Shown in pieces: positions 15,737 through 25,086 of a stretch of DNA of 64,000 nt. Source of the DNA: UBA5072 sp041737175 (GTDB taxonomy: Bacteria > Bacteroidota > Bacteroidia > Bacteroidales > UBA10428). Below the pieces are notes generated by a model. It searched no databases. It had not been told where the DNA came from and saw only the letters and a list, made by a program, of their open reading frames with translations. The stretch spans positions 62,001 through 126,000 of the forward strand of contig JBGSSF010000021.1 in the NCBI GenBank assembly GCA_041737175.1, read 5' to 3'. How positions within the stretch are numbered: position 1 is the stretch's first letter; the number at the start of each line of letters is the position of its first letter. The translations under genes were made by a program, and so were the position numbers.

Positions 15737-17689
15737 TTGATAACATCGGCTGAAAATAAAGGCCATGGAGTAAAATTCGGCGTGGCCGGCCTGCTGGTCA
15801 CATTGGGCATTGTATTCGGTGACATTGGGACATCTCCGTTGTATGTAATGAAAGCCATTATTCGTGAGGATTTTCCCATTGAAACTGATTTTATCCTTGG
15901 GGTGCTTTCCTGCGTTATCTGGACACTTACGATCCAGACTACCCTCAAATATGTAGTTATCACGCTCAGGGCAGATAACAAGGGAGAAGGGGGAATTTTC
16001 TCGCTTTTTGCCCTGCTGCGAAAAAGCAGAAAATGGGTGTATATCCTGGCTATCATTGGCGGCAGCACACTCCTGGCAGACGGTATCATTACACCTTCGA
16101 TCACGGTTGTTTCATCCATTGAAGGATTGAAACTTATTAATCCTGCCATCCAGGTTGTCCCCATCGTGATCATCATTCTGACTGTTTTATTCACCATTCA
16201 ACAGTTTGGCACTGACTATATAGGCAAATTTTTTGGCCCGGTTATGGTTTTATGGTTCCTGATGCTTGGAATTTTGGGAATCACGGAGATTCATGAACAG
16301 ATTGCCGTTTTAAAAGCCTTTAATCCATACTATGCCATTCACCTGCTTGCGGAATACCCCGGCAGCATACTGCTTCTTGGAGCAGTGTTTCTTTGCACCA
16401 CAGGTGCGGAGGCATTGTATACCGACCTGGGACATTGCGGTATAAAGAACATCCGGGTATCCTGGATTTTCGTAAAAACCATGCTGATACTAAATTACCT
16501 CGGTCAGGGAGCATGGATTCTCAGCCATTCCCATGAAATTTCAAACCTTACCAATCCATTTTATGCCCTCATGCCCGGATGGTTTCTGCCAGCAGGAATT
16601 GGCATTGCTACCGCAGCCGCCATCATAGCGAGCCAGGCCCTGATCAGCGGATCTTATACGCTGATCAGCGAAGCCATATCACTGAACTTCTGGCCGAGAA
16701 TCAAAATCAAATACCCTACCTTTCAGAAAGGACAAATGTATATTTCCAGTATCAACTGGCTTCTTTGGGCTTCCTGCATGCTCGTTGTTGTTCTTTTCAA
16801 AGAATCTGACAATATGGAAGCTGCCTACGGCCTGTCTATTACGATAACCATGATGATCACAACCTTCCTCATGGTTTCCTACCTTTCGATGAAGCGGGTT
16901 CATATTGTGATCATTGCCATTTTCTTCAGCATGTATATTGCTATTGAGGGAGCCTTTTTATATGCCAATCTCTTTAAGTTTTCTCACGGCGGATGGTTTA
17001 CAATCCTGGTGGCTGGCATCCTTATCATCCTAATGCTTTCCTGGTATCAAGGACGAAAAATAACCAACCGGTATCTCAGGTTCCTGCCTGTTGCCCAATA
17101 CATTGACAGCATAAAAGATCTCCGCAATGACAGCAGTGTGCCTAAAACCTCCTCCAACCTGGTTTACCTGACCAAGGCAAACAGGGCATCGGACGTGGAA
17201 GCCAAGATCATTCTTTCCATCCTGCATAAACAGCCTAAAAGAGCAGATCATTACTGGCTGATTCACGTAGATATCGTGGATGAACCACGTACCCAGGAAT
17301 ACAAGGTCAGGCATATCATCCCGGGAATTCTTACCCGCGTGGATTTCTTCCTGGGTTTCAAGGTGGAGCGTAGAATTCATGCCATGTTCAAGCATATCAC
17401 CAATGAAATGGGCAAGAAAGGAGACATCGATCTTTTCAGCGGATACCCGTCTCTCAGAAAGCACAATGTGCTGACGGATTTCAAATTTATCATCATCGAC
17501 AGGCTCAATATCTCAGATGTTGAGTTTAAATTCCTGGAGCGGGTGATCATAAATATCTACCTTTTTCTGGCAAGGAACAGCCTTACTGATACCAAAGCTT
17601 TGGGATTTGACTCAAGTTCAGTTGTTATTGAACAAATGCCGCTTGGTTTTGAAGGCGGACTGACTTTCAGATTGATAGAAAGGAGTTGA
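15737..17689 (+). CDS. kup: Low-affinity potassium transporter Kup
   Basis: 650 aa KUP/HAK/KT protein: an N-terminal helix with the signature GIVFGDIGTSPLYVMKA, about twelve membrane helices through residue 440, and a soluble C-terminal domain (ANRASDVEAKIILSI... to the end). It imports K+ with protons. The chosen start is TTG (ITSAENKGHG follows); the first in-frame ATG is inside the first transmembrane signature and too late. The TTG choice is supported by its distance from the -7 box matching that of the mirrored kdp side. It is unusual for kup to share a promoter region with kdp. Confidence 0.92.
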   Translation: MITSAENKGHGVKFGVAGLLVTLGIVFGDIGTSPLYVMKAIIREDFPIETDFILGVLSCVIWTLTIQTTLKYVVITLRADNKGEGGIFSLFALLRKSRKWVYILAIIGGSTLLADGIITPSITVVSSIEGLKLINPAIQVVPIVIIILTVLFTIQQFGTDYIGKFFGPVMVLWFLMLGILGITEIHEQIAVLKAFNPYYAIHLLAEYPGSILLLGAVFLCTTGAEALYTDLGHCGIKNIRVSWIFVKTMLILNYLGQGAWILSHSHEISNLTNPFYALMPGWFLPAGIGIATAAAIIASQALISGSYTLISEAISLNFWPRIKIKYPTFQKGQMYISSINWLLWASCMLVVVLFKESDNMEAAYGLSITITMMITTFLMVSYLSMKRVHIVIIAIFFSMYIAIEGAFLYANLFKFSHGGWFTILVAGILIILMLSWYQGRKITNRYLRFLPVAQYIDSIKDLRNDSSVPKTSSNLVYLTKANRASDVEAKIILSILHKQPKRADHYWLIHVDIVDEPRTQEYKVRHIIPGILTRVDFFLGFKVERRIHAMFKHITNEMGKKGDIDLFSGYPSLRKHNVLTDFKFIIIDRLNISDVEFKFLERVIINIYLFLARNSLTDTKALGFDSSSVVIEQMPLGFEGGLTFRLIERS

Positions 17690-17762
17690 CATGTAAATTG
17701 ACTACCCGGTTCATAATTGAATGTCATTGAATTTGTATAAACCGTGCAAAACTGTAAAAGCT

Positions 17763-18236
17763 TTATTCCACATTAAAATGTAATTCATTGTCTTTCAGCT
17801 CGAATTCATACCTCTTCAAAGCAGTCGGAGCCGGACCGCCCACTACATTTCCCTGCATGTCGAATTTTGAATGACAGAAACTTGTACACCGCATAATCTT
17901 ATCTTCGTGTATGTATGTGAGTTCTCTACCTCCATGCGTGCATCTGTCGGCAAAAATGCAATAGTCATCGGTCCCGGATCTTGCTATAATTATTTTCAGG
18001 GGTTTATCGTTACCGTTAGCAAGGCTGAATTTAACAGCCCCTCCAACGTTGGCCAATGAAGGTATGCTGGCCAGTTTCACGATTACCTCATTACCCGTTC
18101 TGGAATAGCTGTTTTCCATAGCAACCGGGGTATTCGACACCCCGGTTATCATTGTACATGAGTTTATACCGATACCGCAAAGGCAAACAGCCGCGGCTAT
18201 AAGTACTGATTTATTAATAAATTGAAGTCTTTCCAT
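17763..18236 (-). CDS. Rieske [2Fe-2S]-like lipoprotein with altered second ligand motif
   Basis: 157 aa. Residues 1-27 form a lipoprotein signal ending in the lipobox INSC (Cys27). The C-terminal Rieske fold carries the first cluster motif C99-T-H101 followed by GG. The second motif, normally CxxH as in CPxHG, reads C117-T-S-F-C121-H122-S-K-F: the position three before His122 is Ser119, so the usual second cysteine is displaced. The trailing FDMQGNVVGGPAP matches Rieske proteins well. Probably a periplasmic electron carrier, but cluster binding is uncertain. No enzyme partner is adjacent. Confidence 0.75.
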   Translation of the reverse strand: MERLQFINKSVLIAAAVCLCGIGINSCTMITGVSNTPVAMENSYSRTGNEVIVKLASIPSLANVGGAVKFSLANGNDKPLKIIIARSGTDDYCIFADRCTHGGRELTYIHEDKIMRCTSFCHSKFDMQGNVVGGPAPTALKRYEFELKDNELHFNVE

Positions 18237-18282
18237 GATTTCATTTAATAAATTATGAAAGCATAAAATTATTTTTATACTT

Positions 18283-18290
18283 CAAATATA
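18283..18290 (-). promoter_or_regulatory. Possible -7 box (TATATTTG) for the Rieske gene
   Basis: TATATTTG on the minus strand matches TAnnTTTG, 46 nt before the ATG. No -33 partner at the expected spacing. Confidence 0.35.
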
Positions 18291-18340
18291 GTCATTCTCA
18301 ACTACTTTCCGAAGAAAATACGTAATTCGTTCCTGACAAG

Positions 18341-18652
18341 CTATCTGCTTTCTGAAACTCCGGGAATAACATTACCTGTCGGCTTTCCGGTCTTGAAGTC
18401 AATTCCTAAAAGTACAGCCATTGTTTTGGCAAACTGATCATTGTAGTGTTGCCCGCCGCTCATTTCTCCCGCTGCCGGAGTGTCAGGACCGATCACAGCG
18501 AACCATGTTTCATCGGAATGTGGGGTTTCTTTCCCATGGTCCCTCCATTCTTCAGGGCCCTCTCCCCGTCCATGATCGCAGGTTATCCATAACGTGGTTT
18601 TATTACTGTATTCAGGTGTTTGCTGGATCCATTCCCAGATTTCCCTTAAAAA
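18341..18652 (-). pseudogene. C-terminal remnant of an alkaline phosphatase/sulfatase-superfamily enzyme
   Basis: Minus-strand translation from 18652 gives about 103 residues: FLREIWEWIQQTPEYS, TTLWITCDHGRG, WRDHGKETPHSDETWFAVIGP and so on to a stop at 18341. The CDHGRG and HG...TW segments are the C-terminal metal-binding part of alkaline phosphatase/sulfatase-like metalloenzymes. An in-frame stop lies just upstream at 18653-18655 and there is no start codon, so the N-terminal three quarters have been lost. Sequence to the right shows no homologous continuation, which points to a deletion junction near 18650. Confidence 0.7.
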
Positions 18653-18673
18653 CTAATTTGAACAAAATTCGGA

Positions 18674-18708
18674 AGGATGCACCTGTATGGGTGTATCCTT
18701 TGTTTTTT
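18674..18708 (+). terminator. Rho-independent terminator-like hairpin
   Basis: AGGATGCACC and GGGTGTATCCT form an about 10-bp stem around a short loop, followed by TTTGTTTTTT on the plus strand. No intact plus-strand gene precedes it, so it may be left over from the deletion that truncated the neighbouring phosphatase gene, or act as an attenuator for the downstream lipoprotein gene. Confidence 0.5.
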
Positions 18709-18803
18709 AGGGCTGCCCAATAGGCATGAATTTATCCGTTCGTTGAACATTACATTATTCTATTTTGTTAATGTTCAGTTAACCCTAAGCTACATCCTGT
18801 TCC

Positions 18804-21800
18804 ATGGTATATACCCGTTTGAACTTTCTGTTTAAAGCAGAACTGCCAAATGCCTACCTTCTGATTGTCATACCCCTCCTTGCCCTTTCCTGTTCCGGGA
18901 AACAGCCCCTCTTCACTGAAATCAAATCTTCCCGTTCAAATATCACCTTCAACAACCGGATCGATGAGAACGATTCCATCAACCAGCTCGACGTGGAAAA
19001 CCTCTACAACGGCGGCGGGGTTGGCATCGGTGATTTCAACCGGGACGGGCTTCCTGATGTGTATTTCACCGGAAACATCGTGTCGTGCAAGCTATACCTG
19101 AACCAGGGCGACTTCGTTTTCCGCGACGTGACTGACCCTGCCGGAGTAACCGGGGAAGGAAGATGGTGCAGGGGGGTTGCAGTGGTGGATATAAACAACG
19201 ACGGTTGGCCTGATATCTATGTCAGCGCTACACTGAAGAACAATCCAAATGCACGCAAAAATATGCTTTACATCAACCAGGGTTTGAATACTTCGGGGGT
19301 TCCTGTATTTGATGAACTCGCCGCTGAATATGGGCTCGATGATGATTCACATACCACCCAGGCAGCATTCTTCGATTACGATAATGACGGCGACCTGGAT
19401 GTATATCTGGCGGTAAATGAGATCAATAACAGGAGGATATCGCCCTACCTGTTCCGGCCGGTCTTGCACGATGGAAAGAACCCCAGCACCGGCAGGTTTT
19501 ACAGGAACGACTGGAACGATTCATTGAAACATCCGGTATTTACAGATGTGTCGAGACAAGCCGGCATTCAAACGGAAGGATACAGTCATGGGGTCAGCAT
19601 TGCCGATTTCAATGAGGACGGATGGAAAGACCTATTCGTCAGTAACGATTTTCTGACGAACGATCTGCTGTGGATCAACAACCGTGACGGCACTTTTACG
19701 GACCAGGTCAGGGCATATTTTAAGCACACATCTTCCAACTCCATGGGTAACGATGCAGGCGATATCAACAATGACGGTCTCATCGACCTGGTTACACTCG
19801 ATATGAATCCGGGAGACAACTACCGGAGAAAGATGATGCTCATGCCGAACAGCTATCAGACCTACCAGAATACCGAACATTACGGCTACAGTTACCAGTA
19901 TGTCAGGAACACCCTGCAGCTCAACCAGGGACCCAGGCCACAGGAGGATTCGATTGGTTTGCCTGTCTTCAGTGAAATAGGCTTTTATGCCGGAATTTCG
20001 GCTACCGACTGGAGCTGGACTCCCATGCTCGCTGATTTTGACAATGACGGGTACAGGGACCTTTTCATCACGAATGGTTTTCCGCGTGATATCACCGATC
20101 ATGACTTCGCCATCTTCAGAAATGAAGCCTATCTGGTTGCCACGAAGAACCAGATCCTGTCGCAAATACCGGAAGTAAAACTGCACAATTACGTGTTCAG
20201 GAACAATGGGAACCTCAGCTTCTCGGATAAATCCTTTGCCTGGGGCATTACTACTCCCACTTTCTCAAACGGGGCTGTTTATGCTGACCTCGACCAGGAC
20301 GGAGACCTTGATGTCATTACCAATAATATCAAAGATGAAGCCTCGGTTTACAGGAACAATGCCCGTGAAATGAATCCGGAGAACAGTCATTTTCTGCAGG
20401 TAAGGCTGAAGGGCGACGACAGGAATATAGCAGGACTTGGAGCCAGCGTGGAAATATACTATGACCGGGGTAAAAAACAGGTTTGGGAAAACAGCCCATT
20501 CAGAGGGTACATCTCAACCATCGAAGCTATGGCTCATTTCGGACTTGGACAGGTAAAAAAGGTTGATTCCGTTTTGGTGAAATGGCAGAACGGACGGATG
20601 GAGGTGAAACAAAACATCGAAGCCGATCAGACTGTTTGGTTTAACCATTTTGAAGCCACCCGGTCATACGCCCATGAACGAAGCAAATTGGCCAGCCATG
20701 CACTTTTCCGCGAAGTGACCGGCGCTTCCCTTGTAAATTACACGCATCGCGAGACAGATTTTGTGGACTTCAATATTCAGAAGCTTCTGCCGCATAAATT
20801 CTCGGAATATGGTCCCGCCCTGGCAGCAGGAGATATGGATGGCAACGGTCTCGATGACTTCATTTGCGGGGGATCAGCCGGCGAAAGCGCACAATTGTTT
20901 TTACAACAGCCTGACGGGAAGTTCATTCAGAGATCCCTGCTTACCAGGGCGGAAACCAATGTAAAAAGTTGGGACGATGCAGGCATCCTGTTGTTCGATG
21001 CAGACAGTGACGGGAATCTTGATCTGTATATTTCCTCGGGAGGATATGAACACGAAAGCCATTCCACGGCATACCAGGATCATTTTTACCTCAACCGGGG
21101 AAAGGCTGAATTCAGTGAAATTCCGGAAGCCATTCCGACAAACCCTGCCAGCAAATTCTGCGTCAGGGCATCGGATTATGACAGGGATGGTGATCTTGAT
21201 CTCTTTGTTGCAGGCCGGGTAGATCCGTGGAATTATCCCAAACCCGTATCGAGTTTCATTTTCAGGAATGATTCGGACCGTGGCAAGGTAAAGTTCACCG
21301 ATGTCACAAGCGAAGTGGCCAGGGACCTTGTGAATGTCGGACTGGTTTGCGATGCCTTGTTCACCGATTTTAACAATGACGGATGGGTCGATCTTGTTCT
21401 GGCAGGCGAATGGATGCCGATCACCTTCCTGCAAAATGTAAACGGCAGCTTTAAGAACACGACAGACCGCACCGGGATCGGTGACCAGACAGGCTGGTGG
21501 AATTCGATTGCCGCCGGCGACTTTGATAACGACAATGACATAGATTACGTGGTGGGTAACCTGGGACAAAATTCCTTTTACAAGGCTTCGCACAAATACC
21601 CTGTGGGCATCTACGCCGGTGATTTCGACAACAATGGCAGCTACGATGCTTTCCCTTCACAGCACCTGCCTGCAAGCCAGAAAGATACAGGATGGCGGGA
21701 GTTCCCGGTCCACACCCGCGATGATGCGGTGAAGCAAATGATCGGCATGCGGTCGAAGTTCCAGAATTATAAATCATATGCCGAATCAACTATCGACGGT

Positions 21801-22418
21801 CTTTTCTCCCCTGAACAGCTGAAAGGAGCGCTTGTACTGAACGCCAACAACTTCCAATCATGCCTTGTCATAAATGACGGCCAGAACAGGTTTAGCCTGG
21901 TGCCACTTCCGGTTCAGGCCCAATTGTCAGTTTTGAATGGCATGATCGTGGATGATCTGGATGCGGATGGCAATCTGGACTTATTAATCAATGCCAATGA
22001 CTGGGGAACTGAAGTATCGGTGGGCAGATATGATGCGCTGAACGGTTTGTTGCTCAGGGGTGATGGCAAAGGCAACTTCACGCCATTATCGATCGCGGAA
22101 AGCGGCATATATATACCGGGAAATGGCAAGGGAATGGCAAAACTGCGGGGTGCAGGCGGAAGGTACCTGGTTGCCGTGGGACAAAACCGCGGACCGTTAA
22201 AAATATTTGAACTCAGCAACGGCCTCAACTGCTTTTCTTTACAGTCAGATGATGCCTGGGCGGAGGTCCGGTACTCAAATGGAATGGCTCACAGGCAGGA
22301 GTTCCCTTACGGGAGTTCTTTTCTTTCACAGCAGGCCAGGTTTATCGGAGCCGGGAATACGGTCCGATCCATTACCCTGTATAATAATTCCGGACAAAAA
22401 CGTGAAATCTTTCCCTGA
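18804..22418 (+). CDS. FG-GAP/VCBS repeat lipoprotein with ASPIC/UnbV domain (CRTAC1-like)
   Basis: 1204 aa. A lipoprotein signal ends in LALSC (Cys30), so it is likely anchored on the outer membrane or cell surface. About fourteen FG-GAP-type calcium-loop motifs are visible, for example DFNRDGLPDVYF, DINNDGWPDIYV, DYDNDGDLDVYL, DFDNDGYRDLFI, DMDGNGLDDFIC, DADSDGNLDLYI and DLDADGNLDLLI; they fold into integrin-like beta-propellers. Between the two propeller sets lies an ASPIC/UnbV domain (around residues 530-610, GLGASVEIYYDRGKK... MAHFGLGQ). The downstream haloperoxidase-like gene starts 1 nt after its stop. Binding partner or ligand unknown. Confidence 0.85.
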   Translation: MVYTRLNFLFKAELPNAYLLIVIPLLALSCSGKQPLFTEIKSSRSNITFNNRIDENDSINQLDVENLYNGGGVGIGDFNRDGLPDVYFTGNIVSCKLYLNQGDFVFRDVTDPAGVTGEGRWCRGVAVVDINNDGWPDIYVSATLKNNPNARKNMLYINQGLNTSGVPVFDELAAEYGLDDDSHTTQAAFFDYDNDGDLDVYLAVNEINNRRISPYLFRPVLHDGKNPSTGRFYRNDWNDSLKHPVFTDVSRQAGIQTEGYSHGVSIADFNEDGWKDLFVSNDFLTNDLLWINNRDGTFTDQVRAYFKHTSSNSMGNDAGDINNDGLIDLVTLDMNPGDNYRRKMMLMPNSYQTYQNTEHYGYSYQYVRNTLQLNQGPRPQEDSIGLPVFSEIGFYAGISATDWSWTPMLADFDNDGYRDLFITNGFPRDITDHDFAIFRNEAYLVATKNQILSQIPEVKLHNYVFRNNGNLSFSDKSFAWGITTPTFSNGAVYADLDQDGDLDVITNNIKDEASVYRNNAREMNPENSHFLQVRLKGDDRNIAGLGASVEIYYDRGKKQVWENSPFRGYISTIEAMAHFGLGQVKKVDSVLVKWQNGRMEVKQNIEADQTVWFNHFEATRSYAHERSKLASHALFREVTGASLVNYTHRETDFVDFNIQKLLPHKFSEYGPALAAGDMDGNGLDDFICGGSAGESAQLFLQQPDGKFIQRSLLTRAETNVKSWDDAGILLFDADSDGNLDLYISSGGYEHESHSTAYQDHFYLNRGKAEFSEIPEAIPTNPASKFCVRASDYDRDGDLDLFVAGRVDPWNYPKPVSSFIFRNDSDRGKVKFTDVTSEVARDLVNVGLVCDALFTDFNNDGWVDLVLAGEWMPITFLQNVNGSFKNTTDRTGIGDQTGWWNSIAAGDFDNDNDIDYVVGNLGQNSFYKASHKYPVGIYAGDFDNNGSYDAFPSQHLPASQKDTGWREFPVHTRDDAVKQMIGMRSKFQNYKSYAESTIDGLFSPEQLKGALVLNANNFQSCLVINDGQNRFSLVPLPVQAQLSVLNGMIVDDLDADGNLDLLINANDWGTEVSVGRYDALNGLLLRGDGKGNFTPLSIAESGIYIPGNGKGMAKLRGAGGRYLVAVGQNRGPLKIFELSNGLNCFSLQSDDAWAEVRYSNGMAHRQEFPYGSSFLSQQARFIGAGNTVRSITLYNNSGQKREIFP

Positions 22419-22419
22419 A

Positions 22420-23742
22420 ATGAAAAACCATATCATTACCTCCATTCCTCTGTTAGCTTTGGTACTGGCACTTCCGTTTTCCGGTTGCGCCCCGGAAAAG
22501 ACCTTTCTGCCTGCTGATACCGAGATTCTCCACCGCAATCAGGATCAACTCACTGAAGTGATCATTTATGACGTATTTACCCCTCCGGTAGCCAGCCGGA
22601 TTTACGTTTATTCCTCGCTTGCTTCGTATGAAGCTCTAAGATTTGCAGGTCAGGGAAATCCATCCATTGCAGAAAGACTCAAGGGTTTCGGGAAAATGCC
22701 CCAACCCGGGAGCGGAAACCACAACTTCATGCTGGCAGCATGCCACGCCTTCTTCACGGTCGCTCATAACGTCAAGGTCTTCTCGGTGGATTCCCTGAAG
22801 ACCTATGAGGAATCGCTTTTTAAAGGATTCAGGGAAAGCCTTGATGATTCAACGTACGAGCGTTCCCTGGCCTTCGGAGATTTGGTAGCTCAAACCATTC
22901 TGGAACGCGCCAAAACCGATGGTTACTTTGAGTCGAGAGGAAAACCAAAGTACCTGGGCAGCAATGATCCGGGAAAATGGAGACCAACACCGCCAGACTA
23001 TATGGATGGTGTGGAATGGTGCTGGAACACCATGAAACCCATGGTCATGGATTCCGCTTCGCAATTCAGTCCTGCCCCGCCACCCCCCTACAGTATGGAC
23101 ACAAATAGCTATTTTTACAAAAGCCTTCTTGAAGTGTACAATATCAGCAAAAACCTGACGGATGAACAGAGAACGATTGCAACCTATTGGGATGACAACC
23201 CTTTTGTGATCGAGCATTCGGGGCACCTGATGTTTGCCAACAAGAAGATCACGCCCGGCGGTCACTGGATGGGCATTTGCGCCATCGCCGCCAAACAGTC
23301 AGGCGCTGACGCTGTAAAAACGGCCAGGGCTTATGCCATGACCGCTATCGCATTGTACGACGGATTTATCTCCTGCTGGGATGAAAAATACCGGAGCAGT
23401 TATGTCAGACCGGTCACCGCGATCAATGAGCACATCGATTACGCCTGGATGCCCTATTTGCAGACACCTCCTTTCCCCGAATATGCAAGCGGCCACAGCA
23501 CCATAACTGCCAGTGCTGCCGAGGTGCTGACCTCACTTTTCGGCGACAACTTTGCTTTTCAGGACACCAGCGATCTCCGGTACATCGGTATGGAACGCCA
23601 TTTCAATTCATTCCGGGAAGCTGCGGCCGAAGTCTCGATAAGCCGCGTCTACGGAGGCATACACTATCGCTTCAGCGTGGATATCGGTGCCGAGCAGGGG
23701 AAAAAACTGGGAACCTATATTAACCAGAGATTAAACGATTAA
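22420..23742 (+). CDS. Vanadium-dependent haloperoxidase/PAP2-type phosphatase lipoprotein
   Basis: From ATG 22420 the protein is 440 aa with a lipoprotein signal ending in FSGC (Cys23); the frame is open further upstream but that part overlaps the previous gene. The vanadate/phosphate-binding motifs of the PAP2/haloperoxidase superfamily appear in order: KYRSSYVRP (about 322), YASGHSTITAS (about 355) and SRVYGGIHYRFSVDIG (about 408). Such proteins oxidise halides with peroxide or act as acid phosphatases; the sequence alone does not decide. It is coupled to the FG-GAP lipoprotein with a 1-nt gap and faces potD tail to tail with no gap. Confidence 0.83.
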   Translation: MKNHIITSIPLLALVLALPFSGCAPEKTFLPADTEILHRNQDQLTEVIIYDVFTPPVASRIYVYSSLASYEALRFAGQGNPSIAERLKGFGKMPQPGSGNHNFMLAACHAFFTVAHNVKVFSVDSLKTYEESLFKGFRESLDDSTYERSLAFGDLVAQTILERAKTDGYFESRGKPKYLGSNDPGKWRPTPPDYMDGVEWCWNTMKPMVMDSASQFSPAPPPPYSMDTNSYFYKSLLEVYNISKNLTDEQRTIATYWDDNPFVIEHSGHLMFANKKITPGGHWMGICAIAAKQSGADAVKTARAYAMTAIALYDGFISCWDEKYRSSYVRPVTAINEHIDYAWMPYLQTPPFPEYASGHSTITASAAEVLTSLFGDNFAFQDTSDLRYIGMERHFNSFREAAAEVSISRVYGGIHYRFSVDIGAEQGKKLGTYINQRLND

Positions 23743-25086
23743 TTACCGTTTCCCCAGACGTCTCTTTTTACCCTGGTACTTCCTTATCCTCCTGTAAATC
23801 AACCAGGCAGCCAGCAGAAAAACGAAACCAACCAGGATGAAGATCATTCTCCGGTTCAGGTTATCACCCCTGGCACGGCTCCACATCTCGAGCACCTGGT
23901 CATTTTTATCGAGAAAGTCATGCAGCAGTACACAACGGTCCACCACACTGCTGTCAGGATACTGTATGGGATTTACCCGTAAACTGTCGTTACCCGGGCC
24001 AAAGAAATAGCTGAGATTGACTGTTTCCGTGAGCGATGAATCAATTTGCGCTTCCAGAATTTCAGGGGTTGCAATGGCGCTGGTGTAGCCGCTGACATCC
24101 ATATTGCGCAGGGTTATGTCGGACTGGCAGAGGTAATTGAGAAAATAGCTGGCAGCCTTTACATTACCGGCATTTTTGGGGATCACCCAACCATCAAACC
24201 AGATGTTGCTCCCTTCACGCGGAACCACGTAATCGAGAGATACATTAACTGCTGCAGCCTCATCGATGGCCCAAACCGCATCCCCGCTCCAGGCATAATT
24301 CATCCACACCTCGCCCTTTGTCATCATTTCCTTGCCAAAGTCGGCCTCCCATCCCGCCAGGTTAGGTTGCAAAAGCTTCAGCTGCTTCTCCACCATAACG
24401 ATGTCTTCATCGGTATGATCATTGGAAACATCATACCTCGAACGTATGCCGGCAGCAATATCCTCATGATAACCCCAAATGGCGGCCACATTATAAACAT
24501 CCCAGTAGTGGTCCTTCATCAGGATCTTTCCTTTGTTTTTCGGGTCCCAGAAACATGCCCACGATTGCACTTCCCCGGTTGTGATCAGCCTGGTGTTGTA
24601 CAATATGCCCGAAGTGCCCCACATATAGGGGACCATGTATTCTTCGGCTTTCTTGCCGGGAACACTGAAGGCATCCATGCGGTCACGCAGAAAGGGCGAT
24701 ATGTTTCCCAGGTAATCGCCTGTAGTTCCGAAATTGCGATCGATGGGAAGCAGCATATCCTGTTTAAGCATACGTTCAATGATATACTGTGTGGGGCACA
24801 CCAGGTCGAAATCTTCCTTACCCAGGGCAATTTTGGTATACATGACCTCGGCCATGTCAAATACCTGGTAAACAATCTCGACTTCCTCACCGGTCTGTTC
24901 CTTATACCAAACGGGGAATTCCGTCAGCAGGTCCTCATCGATATAATCAGCCCAGTTGTAAATTTTCAGGATTTTCTTCCTGGATTGCTCGCTTTCCTGG
25001 CAGGCACCGGAAATGAATACAACCGCCATTAGCAGCAATAGCACTTTAATGACGCTTAAATACCTTGGTTGTGCAGATGTTCTCAT
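23743..25086 (-). CDS. potD: Spermidine/putrescine-binding lipoprotein PotD with C-terminal membrane anchor
   Basis: 447 aa. N-terminal lipoprotein signal with SGAC (Cys29), then a PotD-type solute-binding fold (KILKIYNWADYIDEDLL at the mature N-terminus; KIALGKEDFDLVCPTQYIIERM; MMTKGEVWMNYAWSGDA). Unlike the E. coli protein (about 348 aa) it ends with a hydrophobic helix at residues 414-431 (MIFILVGFVFLLAAWLIY) and a basic tail, so the C-terminus is predicted to cross the inner membrane. It overlaps potC by 4 nt (ATGA) and is the last gene of the importer operon. Confidence 0.88.
   Translation of the reverse strand: MRTSAQPRYLSVIKVLLLLMAVVFISGACQESEQSRKKILKIYNWADYIDEDLLTEFPVWYKEQTGEEVEIVYQVFDMAEVMYTKIALGKEDFDLVCPTQYIIERMLKQDMLLPIDRNFGTTGDYLGNISPFLRDRMDAFSVPGKKAEEYMVPYMWGTSGILYNTRLITTGEVQSWACFWDPKNKGKILMKDHYWDVYNVAAIWGYHEDIAAGIRSRYDVSNDHTDEDIVMVEKQLKLLQPNLAGWEADFGKEMMTKGEVWMNYAWSGDAVWAIDEAAAVNVSLDYVVPREGSNIWFDGWVIPKNAGNVKAASYFLNYLCQSDITLRNMDVSGYTSAIATPEILEAQIDSSLTETVNLSYFFGPGNDSLRVNPIQYPDSSVVDRCVLLHDFLDKNDQVLEMWSRARGDNLNRRMIFILVGFVFLLAAWLIYRRIRKYQGKKRRLGKR

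Noticed and set aside
18421..18723. 100-residue plus-strand ORF
   Set aside because: Antisense to the phosphatase/sulfatase remnant, whose reading frame gives clear family motifs.
20901..21593. 230-residue minus-strand frame
   Set aside because: Antisense to the FG-GAP lipoprotein, where repeated DxDxDG codons create long open shadow frames.
24046..25032. 328-residue open frame on the plus strand
   Set aside because: It lies fully antisense to potD, which has clear PotD motifs; the antisense product resembles no family.
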